Shown here: positions 8,896-16,558 of the stretch, piece by piece | Layout of the letters: the number at the start of each line of letters is the position of its first letter | How positions within the stretch are numbered: position 1 is the first letter of the stretch | From: Providencia vermicola | GTDB lineage: Bacteria > Pseudomonadota > Gammaproteobacteria > Enterobacterales > Enterobacteriaceae | Assembly (NCBI RefSeq): GCF_010748935.1 | Contig: NZ_CP048796.1 | Span: 1,615,001-1,679,000 of the forward strand | Direction of reading: 5' to 3' | Length of the DNA: 64,000 bases | Translations under genes and position numbers: made by a program | Notes under the pieces: model-generated | Database searches by the model: none | Told to the model about the DNA's origin: nothing | Seen by the model: only the letters and a program-made list of their open reading frames with translations

Positions 8896-10398
8896 ATGAC
8901 AAAAATATTTAAAATCCCCTTTGCAACACAAGGGGATCGTAATGCTATTCCTGATGCAGTGCAGGGGGATGGTTCAGTTTCTTACACTCAAGGTTACAGC
9001 TATGACTATGAGCGTGATCAACAAACTGACCCTGCTGCTAAGGATATTGAACGTGAAAAAATGAATGCGTTGTTTCACGATATCACGGGAGCGATTGGTG
9101 AATTGCAAAGTTATGGCATTCCCCTATGGGCAGTGGAGGGGAAGCCCTACCCAATTCGTAGTGTTGTTTATCATAAAAATAAAACATGGCAATCCAAGAT
9201 TGAGAATAACAATGTTGAACCTGCCGCAGGGGCTGCATGGCAAGAGCTGAAAGCGGATTTAACGGCGGGAGATATTCAGGTTTATAACAAAACCGAATCG
9301 GACAAGCGGTTCCAACCATTAGGCAACTATCAAACCGCCGGCTACAGCTATTCGAAGGCAGAGTCAGATACGCATTTCCAACCGAAAGGAAACTACGCCC
9401 CAGCGGATAACTATGCCGTCAAAGGCGAAAGCTACACGAAAGCAGAAGGGGATACACGATACCAGCCAAAAGGCAGTTATCAGCCCTCGGGGGATTATGC
9501 CTTAAAAGGAAGCAGTTACACGAAAAGCGAATCCGATGGCAAATATCAACCAAAGGGCAGTTATCAAGCGGCAGGCTACAGTTATTCAAAAGCAGAATCT
9601 GACACTAGTTATCAACCCAAAGGCAATTATGCCCCTGCGGGGAATTATGCGCTTAAAGGTGACAGTTACACCAAAGCGGAAGGGGATGGGCGATATCAGC
9701 CAAAAGGCAGTTATCAGCCGTCAGGGGATTATGCGACAAATAGCACAGTAAACTCAAAATTTGACGCAGCGAACAGCAATGCAAATAACCGTGTGCCAAA
9801 TACGCGCAAAGTGAACAATAAGCCACTCAGTGCAGATATCACAATTACAGCGAGCGATGTCGGTGCTTACACGAAAGCGGAATCTGACACTAAGATAGCA
9901 GACGCTAAAAAAATGGGTACAGATGCGCAAGTCACAGCAAATGCGGCTAACACGAATGCTACAAACGCAAACAATAACGCAAATGGGCGCGTGCCAAATA
10001 CCCGTAAAGTGAATAATAAAGCGTTGAGTGCTGATATCTCATTGAATGCAGGGGATGTTGGGGCGTATACCAAGGCTGAAGTTGATAACAAAATTGGTGC
10101 AATGGGAGGAAAAAATACAGCGAGCAAGGCTGCTAGAGGTTGGTGGAAAGATGCTAGCACTGGAATTATTATTCAGTGGGGTTCCGATTTGACCCAAAAA
10201 GATACGCTTAAAAAATTTACGTTTCCCACACAATTTCCTAATGCGTGTTTTTCTGTTACGGCAACTATGAATAATGCCACAGGAAATGAAGCAATCAACG
10301 TTAGGGAATTCACTAAAGATTACTTTTCTGCAATCGGCATCAACGGTAGAGGGAGTTGGTGGGATTTCCATTTTACATGGATAGCAATAGGACATTAA
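8896..10398 (+). CDS. Phage tail fibre with internal repeats
   Basis: 500 residues. The N-terminal 130 residues should attach to the baseplate. Residues about 130-280 are tandem 'SYTKAESDTRYQPKGSYQ'-like units, arranged as a 78-residue higher-order repeat occurring twice. Two copies of an 'NTRKVNNKPLSADI'-type fibre element with 'DVGAYTKAE' follow. The C-terminus ('GWWKDASTGIIIQWGS' to 'FTWIAIGH') resembles the gp53-like receptor-binding tip domain. It would recognise the host surface, probably LPS. It is the last phage gene on this strand and ends shortly before a terminator. Confidence 0.85.
   Translation: MTKIFKIPFATQGDRNAIPDAVQGDGSVSYTQGYSYDYERDQQTDPAAKDIEREKMNALFHDITGAIGELQSYGIPLWAVEGKPYPIRSVVYHKNKTWQSKIENNNVEPAAGAAWQELKADLTAGDIQVYNKTESDKRFQPLGNYQTAGYSYSKAESDTHFQPKGNYAPADNYAVKGESYTKAEGDTRYQPKGSYQPSGDYALKGSSYTKSESDGKYQPKGSYQAAGYSYSKAESDTSYQPKGNYAPAGNYALKGDSYTKAEGDGRYQPKGSYQPSGDYATNSTVNSKFDAANSNANNRVPNTRKVNNKPLSADITITASDVGAYTKAESDTKIADAKKMGTDAQVTANAANTNATNANNNANGRVPNTRKVNNKALSADISLNAGDVGAYTKAEVDNKIGAMGGKNTASKAARGWWKDASTGIIIQWGSDLTQKDTLKKFTFPTQFPNACFSVTATMNNATGNEAINVREFTKDYFSAIGINGRGSWWDFHFTWIAIGH
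9350..9735 (+). repeat. 234-bp higher-order repeat in the tail fibre gene
   Basis: The segment beginning YSKAESDTHFQPKGNYAPAD is repeated 78 codons later as YSKAESDTSYQPKGNYAPAG, with diverged synonymous sites. Each copy is itself built from shorter YTKAE.D..YQPKG units. The second copy is not complete. Confidence 0.75.
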
Positions 10399-10419
10399 TA
10401 ATTAAGATAAATTGAGAAG

Positions 10420-10447
10420 TGGGTCTCTAACATAGAGACCCATTTAA
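10420..10447 (+). terminator. Terminator after the tail fibre
   Basis: A perfect 9-bp stem (TGGGTCTCT at 10420-10428, AGAGACCCA at 10434-10442, loop AACAT) is followed by TTT. It lies between two convergent genes and may work in both directions. Confidence 0.6.
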
Positions 10448-10497
10448 CAATGAAATAGCATGAAATTTACATGGTTAATTATTCTTTTAATAATGTG

Positions 10498-11508
10498 CTA
10501 TTTTCTAAGTATTTTTAAATAAGCGTATAAAATATACTGATAGAACGCTTGTAAATATTCTTTACAATATTTTAAGTGTTTAAATGCATATTTACGGTGT
10601 GTAATGTTTTGGGGGGTTATTAAACTTATATTTTTCCACGGCGATTTTTCTTTTGCATTCAAGAAGTAATTAACCTCATGGTAATACTTAGACCAGCTAT
10701 GCCAAGGTTTAGTTACTCCAATAAAATGGACTAATACAGGGGGAGAAACAATACGGATAGCTCTATTCTTATACTTATCGTTAAGGTTTATTTTGAGGTT
10801 AAAGTTAGTATCTAGCTTTAACCAATCACCATTAATCGCAATATTTAGTGCGTCTTGATCATAATACTTGATAACAGATAATAATTTATTATCTGTAAAA
10901 ACAGATATTGACTTTTCTGTTATCTGTCTGCGTTTCCATTCTTCAGTATTTATTAGCATCACACCAGAGTTAAAATATCCTTTTTTAATACCTTCAGCAT
11001 TAAATAATTCAGACATTTCTATTGAGAATGAATCATTCACATCCATGACAGCGGCGACTGGTGTAGACGTTAGATCTAATTTTTTTAGCTCTTTAATGCT
11101 TCCTGCACAAAAAACATCAGAATCCATGTATAAAATTCTGTCACATTTGTTATAGAAATAATCCGCTATAATGAGCCTAAAATAGATGGCATAAGACCAT
11201 TCTTTATTTGTTGGAAGGCTTCTCAAGGCATCTACATTTAAGGTGTATAGCGTTATGTTTGTATTGTAGAGATTTGTAATTTCTTTAAAAAGTTCAATAT
11301 CTCTATCACTCAAAATATCCGTGAATATGTGAAAATGAAAACTCATATCCTTGTTATTTAACAAAACTGAGCAAATGGAAACACCTGTTCCAAACAAAAA
11401 ATTTTTGTCGGCGCCATATGCAACATGAAGAGAGTCTGATGTATTTTCGTCTGAACTACTACCAAAAAATAACGCGTTGTTATTTACGGCATTTTCAAAG
11501 CAAATCAT
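10498..11508 (-). CDS. Glycosyltransferase family 8 (LPS glucosyl/galactosyltransferase-like)
   Basis: 336 residues, starting after a good AGGAAGATAA ribosome site. 'HVAYGADKNFLFGTGVSICSVLLNN' and the DxD motif in 'RILYMDSDVFCAGS' define GT8, the family of WaaI/WaaJ/WaaO-type enzymes that add hexoses to the LPS core from UDP-sugars; a C-terminal 'HFIGVTKPWHSW' block is also typical. The gene is AT-rich, convergent to the prophage fibre gene and far from any LPS cluster. I infer that it is cargo of the prophage changing the cell surface, but a stray chromosomal gene is possible. Confidence 0.75.
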   Translation of the reverse strand: MICFENAVNNNALFFGSSSDENTSDSLHVAYGADKNFLFGTGVSICSVLLNNKDMSFHFHIFTDILSDRDIELFKEITNLYNTNITLYTLNVDALRSLPTNKEWSYAIYFRLIIADYFYNKCDRILYMDSDVFCAGSIKELKKLDLTSTPVAAVMDVNDSFSIEMSELFNAEGIKKGYFNSGVMLINTEEWKRRQITEKSISVFTDNKLLSVIKYYDQDALNIAINGDWLKLDTNFNLKINLNDKYKNRAIRIVSPPVLVHFIGVTKPWHSWSKYYHEVNYFLNAKEKSPWKNISLITPQNITHRKYAFKHLKYCKEYLQAFYQYILYAYLKILRK

Positions 11509-12386
11509 TTATCTTCCTGATTTTTAGTCAATTGTCTACAATTGATGGGTTTTAGATTAAAACTATAGTATGTGGACAACCTATTAGGTTTACGTATGTA
11601 ACTATAATAGCAAACAATATAAAGAGCTAAAAACAAAAATTCACCATAACGCTAGCCTTCCATCACATTAAGCATTTTTTTACTGATTCAGGATAACCAT
11701 CATCCGTTTTTCCAAATATTCTCCGGTCTTAGCGTACATATGTCCCATAATCTCACAAGATAAATAGCTACGCTGTGCTGCCTATCAATATCTTCTCATT
11801 TGTGTGTTTTTTTGTTGATGGCTCCACCTGCAAAAGTGATTTCTAACACAAGAACGTCATAAGGACTATTAACGCCAACTTTCATTTCTGTAATTCGAAG
11901 AACGATCTCGACATTACTTTCTCTGCAATTATTTTTTATGCTGGCACCCATGAGTCATCTTGCTAGATCTCTTCCCATATTTGACCTATCTTCTCTTTTC
12001 CATCATCTGTTTTAGCGTCGTTGATAGTGAGTGATTGTGACGAACCTATCGCGATATGTAAGCTTAATAGCGCGAATTACTCACCGATTCTTTGCATTAT
12101 CTGTTCTTGTCGTGTATTACCCGTTTTATCGATTAGCTTGTGCTTGTGCTTTTTATCATAAAAGAGGGAGTATTTTGGGAAGGTCTAATAGCGTAGTGAT
12201 TATATCCATCTAATTAAGAATAATATAGTTTTTTTATGCAGTAGAATAATTGACATTTTAATTCAGAAATATATTGAAAGTTTTATATAGATGAATAAAC
12301 ACAATAAATGTTGATGTGAATTTGATCAGGGTTAAAGAATTAAGGATTGAAAACAATCCTTAATTCTAGTGTGCGAGCGCTTTATT
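11509..12386. other. Gene-poor 878-bp stretch with possible decayed coding traces
   Basis: No intact gene of normal size is seen. On the minus strand a 51-codon open frame at 11796-11951 ('VEIVLRITEMKVGVNSPYDV') has protein character. Fragments in other frames on the same strand ('RLWDICTLRPENIWKN' near 11700, 'DGYNHYAIRPSQNTPSF' near 12190) also look like coding sequence interrupted by stops. They suggest one or more decayed genes at the edge of the prophage. I cannot name a family. Confidence 0.3.
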
Positions 12387-12845
12387 TTATTTAACGATAA
12401 CTACACTAAATGATTCCCAATTTTTTGATTTTTCGTATTGGTAGTAGTAATACAAAACACCATTAATAACAAAGAATGAGGCGGTTCTAATTTGCATTCC
12501 AGTCGCGTTAAAGGTGAAATCATAGACATTTTCAAGGCTACCATTATCCTGAACTAAATAGAATTGAATCGTTTTCTCTTCTAAGTTATAACCGTAAATA
12601 TATTGCTTGTTCAGCGTTAAGTCTTGGACATATTGAAGGTTGCTGAGATAACTGTTTAATTTACCTTTATGAACAGGTGCGCTTGTATCAATAATTCCTT
12701 TATCATTTACACTATAAATAAAATACGCTTTTTCTTGAGGCGTATGACCTAAGAAGAAGACTTTTTTAGCAGCAGAATATACAAGCGTTGTCGGATAAAA
12801 TTGTTCAAATATACCGGCTTGGATACCTGATTGAATAAGTGCCAT
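12387..12845 (-). CDS. Hypothetical protein, possibly repeat/propeller-like
   Basis: 152 residues. The ATG at 12845 is preceded by AAGGA at 6 bp and preferred over an ATG 45 bp upstream. I do not recognise the family. The sequence is rich in Tyr and Phe with alternating short strands ('KKVFFLGHTPQEKAYFIYSV', 'KQYIYGYNLEEKTIQFYLVQ', 'GVLYYYYQYEKSKNW'), which could be three repeated beta blades. No signal peptide or membrane segment is seen. It is preceded by AT-rich DNA with a Fur-box-like palindrome at 12922-12940 and stands alone between the prophage edge and leuE. Confidence 0.6.
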   Translation of the reverse strand: MALIQSGIQAGIFEQFYPTTLVYSAAKKVFFLGHTPQEKAYFIYSVNDKGIIDTSAPVHKGKLNSYLSNLQYVQDLTLNKQYIYGYNLEEKTIQFYLVQDNGSLENVYDFTFNATGMQIRTASFFVINGVLYYYYQYEKSKNWESFSVVIVK

Positions 12846-13046
12846 ATCATATCCTTTATTTATTAGTTGAGTTAAATATTTCTTAAGCACATTTATAGTA
12901 TGAAAATAAAAGAAAATTAAAAATAATGATTATTATTAGCTTGTTTTAGCATTTGAAATTAATAAGCAAATAATGAGTTGAATTAAATATTCACAACTCA
13001 GAAAGATTGTGATAATAATAAGAAAAAAATCACAAAGGTCTTAATT

Positions 13047-13694
13047 ATGTTTGAAAGTTTTGGTGTTTTAAATTTTTGGACTTACATGGCAGGGCTGATC
13101 CTAATCATCATTGTTCCGGGGCCAAACTCTTTATATGTTTTAAAATCAAGCACTTCACATGGTACTCGTGCTGGGTATCGTGCAGCGTTAGGTGTGTTCA
13201 CGGGCGATGCGATATTGATCTTCCTTTCATTCATTGGTGTTGCCTCTGTCATAAAAGCCTCCCCCACGCTGTTTATGATCGTGCGTTATTTGGGGGCTGC
13301 TTACCTATTATACTTAGGGAGTAAAATTCTTTTTGTTACTTTTAAACAGAAAAAACTACCCAATACTGGTGATGATTCGGTCGTGGTCAAATCAGAAAAA
13401 ATCTTCACGAGAGCGCTGATCCTCAGTTTAACCAACCCAAAAGCCATTCTCTTTTATATTTCCTTTTTTATTCAGTTTATTGACTTTAGTTATGCACAAG
13501 CATGGGTACCTTACCTTGTGCTAGCGTCAATCCTTGAATTTGTTAGCTTTCTCTACCTAAGTTTATTAATTTTTAGTGGCTACCTCATTGCGCGTTTTTT
13601 ACGTGAAAAACAAGTGTTAGCTAAATTAGGAAATTGTGCAGTAGGCAGCTTTTTTATGGGATTTGCAGCGAAACTGGCAATTTTCAGTAACTAA
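13047..13694 (+). CDS. leuE: Leucine efflux protein LeuE (LysE family)
   Basis: 215 residues, close to E. coli LeuE throughout ('GVLNFWTYMAGLILIIIVPG', 'IVRYLGAAYLLYLGSKILF', 'ALILSLTNPKAILFY'). LysE-type exporters have about six membrane helices and pump amino acids (leucine and analogues for LeuE) out of the cytoplasm by proton antiport. It is a single gene with a long AT-rich upstream region and an imperfect terminator hairpin behind it. Confidence 0.85.
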   Translation: MFESFGVLNFWTYMAGLILIIIVPGPNSLYVLKSSTSHGTRAGYRAALGVFTGDAILIFLSFIGVASVIKASPTLFMIVRYLGAAYLLYLGSKILFVTFKQKKLPNTGDDSVVVKSEKIFTRALILSLTNPKAILFYISFFIQFIDFSYAQAWVPYLVLASILEFVSFLYLSLLIFSGYLIARFLREKQVLAKLGNCAVGSFFMGFAAKLAIFSN

Positions 13695-13751
13695 TCATAA
13701 TCTTTTTGAATAAAGTTTCATTGAATCAATGGGTTGTAATTATTATCTTTG

Positions 13752-13798
13752 ACGTTGCTGTTGCGCTAATAATAACGGCAACGTTCAGGTATTTTTTA
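13752..13798 (+). terminator. Probable leuE terminator
   Basis: An imperfect stem (ACGTTGCTGTT near 13752 pairing with AACGGCAACGT near 13775) is followed some bases later by a T6 run. Confidence 0.4.
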
Positions 13799-13889
13799 AC
13801 TCACCTAGGTATCTACATGATTCATCATCTGCATGCAAGCCAAGCTATTTGGGGTATAATCTATCAAAATAGACAGTGAAGAGGTTGGT

Positions 13890-14426
13890 GTGACGCAAGT
13901 AGAGATTGATGAGTACTGGATGAATCGCGCTTTAGAATTGGCGAAAAATGCCCAAGATGCAGGTGAAATACCTGTAGGTGCACTATTAGTTAAGGATAAC
14001 CAATTAGTTGCATCTGGATGGAACCGTTCAATTGAAAGTCATGACCCTACAGCTCACGCTGAAATTATCGCCTTACAGCAAGGTGGTAAGGCACTTAATA
14101 ATTATCGACTATTAGACACCACACTGTATGTGACTTTAGAACCCTGCATTATGTGTGCAGGTGCATTAGTGCATAGTCGAATAGGGCGCTTAGTTTATGG
14201 CGCCAAAGATTTTAAAACAGGGGCTTGTGGTTCATTTATTAATCTATTAGAACGCCCAGGATTAAATCATTATATTGATGTAACGGGTGGGGTACTCGAA
14301 GAAACCTGCTCTACGATGTTAAGTGCTTTTTTTAAAATGCGCAGAGCACAAAAGAAAGAACAAAAAAGAATGCTAAGTCAAATTCAATGTGAGTGTGTTG
14401 AAAATCGAAACAGCAAAAATGCCTGA
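13890..14426 (+). CDS. tadA: tRNA-specific adenosine deaminase TadA
   Basis: 178 residues from a GTG at 13890. It converts A34 of tRNA-Arg(ACG) to inosine so that one tRNA can read CGU, CGC and CGA; it is essential in E. coli. The zinc/catalytic motifs are visible: 'DPTAHAEII' (His and proton-shuttle Glu) and 'LEPCIMCAGA' (PCxxC). The N-terminus (EYWMNRALELAKNAQ) aligns with E. coli TadA at this start. The C-terminus has the usual basic 'MRRAQKKEQKR' helix followed by a short tail. It is convergent with mltF. Confidence 0.95.
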   Translation: MTQVEIDEYWMNRALELAKNAQDAGEIPVGALLVKDNQLVASGWNRSIESHDPTAHAEIIALQQGGKALNNYRLLDTTLYVTLEPCIMCAGALVHSRIGRLVYGAKDFKTGACGSFINLLERPGLNHYIDVTGGVLEETCSTMLSAFFKMRRAQKKEQKRMLSQIQCECVENRNSKNA

Positions 14427-14484
14427 ATAAACGAAAGCGATATCTAACAACACATTCCTTATCGACCAATCAGATAATCATTGA

Positions 14485-16176
14485 TTAATTCGTTACAGTA
14501 TCTTCTTTATCCTGCTCGCTTTTTTCTGGGTTGATGGAGAGGAGATATTGTCCTAAAGAGGGCTGGCCATTTGCAGGTGAAATGGCTGGCAGTTTGTATG
14601 CATTGTGGGGGGATTGTTTCTGTTTTAGGCTGACTTTCTCTTTCACATCACTTTGCGTGGTAGACGGCGGCACGTTATCGACGATGGTTTCCGGATCCCC
14701 TGACGTCTCAGTGCTTTCAGTTTTGTCATTGGGGCTGTGAGGGGAGACAAGCGGTGGAAATAAAATCAATGATTTTTCGGCAATAGCCAATGCACGTTGC
14801 TTCTTATCTTGATTTTGTAAATAGCCGACTAAGCTTTGATGGTAGCGACGAATGTTTTCAACATAGCGATAGGCTTCATGCCCTCGCGCATAACCATAGT
14901 TAAGCTGTGAATAATACTTTTTTTGAGTTAACAGAGGGAGTCTCGATTTTACATCTAACCAGCGGTCTGGGTCTCCACCTTGTAATTCAGTTAGTTTTCT
15001 GACATCTTGCATATGGCCATACCCCATATTATAGGCGGCCAGTGCAAACCAAATTCTATCATCATCGGCGATAGAAACTGGAAGGCGTTGCATTAAATAT
15101 TCTAAATATGCAGCTCCGCCTTTAATACTCTCTTCAGGATCTAATCTATCTGCAACGCCCATTGTTTCGGCGGTTGGTTTGGTGAGCATCATGAGCCCAC
15201 GAACCCCTGTTGGTGATGTCGCCAACGGATCCCAATGCGATTCTTGCCACGCAATAGCCGCTAATAGTTTCCAATCAAGCGCCGTAGCATATTTTTCAAA
15301 CAGTGGTTGATAAGTAGGAAGTTTTTTATTGATAGCATTGATAAATGACATGGTATCAAAGTAGTCAAATGAACCGACATGGCTAAAATATTTTTCATCG
15401 AGCCTTGCGAGCAAATCGGATTCATTGCTGGCATTAAAAAAATCAAGTAGAGCAGCGTTCAAGCTATCATCATTAAGGCGTTTCATGTACCAAGTGATGG
15501 CATGGTCATCGACTAAATCGAATCCGACCGCAATTTCAGGATGAATACGTTGTTGTAATGCAACAGAAATAGAGTCTTCTAGCGTATAGTCAATCAGCCC
15601 TTCCGCCACCATCTCTAATAGCTGGCTAGTTGTGTATTCGGTTGTTTCTTCCCAAACCAACTCAGGATGTTTTTCAGCCGCCATTTTGAGGGTACTAGCA
15701 TGAGCAGAACCTGCCATCACGACGAGCTTACCGTTAATATCCTCAAAACTTTTAGGGCGTGTAGAGCCTTTTCGGTAAACCAGTTGCTGTGTGACATTGA
15801 GATAGCTAGGCCCTGTTTTCATTTTTTTCAGCCTATCTTTATTATAGAGCAATCCAGCAACACCAATATCTGCATTGCCATTCTCAATATCATCGAAAAT
15901 TAGCTCAACGGTTGGTCGCAGGGTGATGTTCAATTTAACGCCGAGATAGTCGGCAAAGCTTTGAACAAGCTCATAATCAAAACCATGCAAGTTTGCTTCG
16001 TCATCTTGATAGATCAACGGAGAACTAATTGCACTCACTCGTAGCTCACCGCGAGAGATGATTTGGTTGAGCTGATTGTCTTGCGTATTGGGCCAACGGA
16101 GATTAAGTCCAATAATCATGGCCGCTAAAAGCGCAACAATCACAATGATTAAATAGTTAACCTTTATGTTATTCAA
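14485..16176 (-). CDS. mltF: Membrane-bound lytic murein transglycosylase F
   Basis: 563 residues. An N-terminal membrane anchor (residues about 7-25) precedes a periplasmic substrate-binding-like domain ('GELRVSAISSPLIYQDD', 'DYELVQSFADYLGVKL'). A C-terminal lysozyme-like domain carries the catalytic Glu in 'AAIAWQESHWDPLATSPTGV' and the 'ALAAYNMGYGHM' block. It cleaves peptidoglycan glycan strands to 1,6-anhydromuropeptides at the outer membrane side. It is longer than E. coli MltF (518 residues) because of a low-complexity Ser/Pro/Lys-rich tail of about 80 residues. It is divergent from purL, as in E. coli. Confidence 0.93.
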   Translation of the reverse strand: MNNIKVNYLIIVIVALLAAMIIGLNLRWPNTQDNQLNQIISRGELRVSAISSPLIYQDDEANLHGFDYELVQSFADYLGVKLNITLRPTVELIFDDIENGNADIGVAGLLYNKDRLKKMKTGPSYLNVTQQLVYRKGSTRPKSFEDINGKLVVMAGSAHASTLKMAAEKHPELVWEETTEYTTSQLLEMVAEGLIDYTLEDSISVALQQRIHPEIAVGFDLVDDHAITWYMKRLNDDSLNAALLDFFNASNESDLLARLDEKYFSHVGSFDYFDTMSFINAINKKLPTYQPLFEKYATALDWKLLAAIAWQESHWDPLATSPTGVRGLMMLTKPTAETMGVADRLDPEESIKGGAAYLEYLMQRLPVSIADDDRIWFALAAYNMGYGHMQDVRKLTELQGGDPDRWLDVKSRLPLLTQKKYYSQLNYGYARGHEAYRYVENIRRYHQSLVGYLQNQDKKQRALAIAEKSLILFPPLVSPHSPNDKTESTETSGDPETIVDNVPPSTTQSDVKEKVSLKQKQSPHNAYKLPAISPANGQPSLGQYLLSINPEKSEQDKEDTVTN

Positions 16177-16464
16177 GAAAATATCTCATATGTATACCCT
16201 CTGAACTTTTCATTGCTTTATCAATTGAGCAAATTAAGTTGCCATCCGAATATTTCATTATAGTGGCGCTAAGAAACTTTGCTGCCTACTTGTGGCTCGG
16301 AAAACCATGAGGGGTTTTATGCCGGTGTTGTTGTAAAAAAATAATTATAAGTAATGGTTATATTTCCAGTGTTTGGACATTTTGCTCAACAATTATGATC
16401 CGTGCAACCAATATTGTGCTATTTCATTCCTAATAATTTTTAACGGTTTGCTTTATTTTTAGTC

Positions 16465-16503
16465 ACGCAAACGGTTTCGTATTGATTCGCATTGCTCTAT
16501 AAT
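16465..16503 (+). promoter_or_regulatory. purL promoter with PurR operator
   Basis: ACGCAAACGGTTTCGT at 16465-16480 fits the PurR operator consensus (ANGCAANCGNTTNCNT). A perfect -10 TATAAT lies at 16498-16503, 17 bp behind, so PurR would cover the -35 region and repress when hypoxanthine or guanine is plentiful. Confidence 0.85.
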
Positions 16504-16558
16504 GTCTCCCAGTTCCCCTGCTTTTATGATCAGGGCTGGCGTTTAAATGAGAGAAATT

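Noticed and set aside
9300-9740. Regularly spaced repeats in the fibre gene considered as a CRISPR or mobile repeat
   Set aside because: The repeats are coding, diverged at synonymous sites, and part of a fibre shaft.
12031-12213. A 60-codon open frame on the + strand in the gap before the hypothetical protein
   Set aside because: Cys/Tyr/Arg-rich composition, no ribosome site and no domain; it lies opposite minus-strand traces and looks like chance.
10399-13046. Search for a tRNA gene or attachment site at the prophage edge
   Set aside because: No tRNA and no direct repeat pair could be identified; the left end of the prophage is outside the window.
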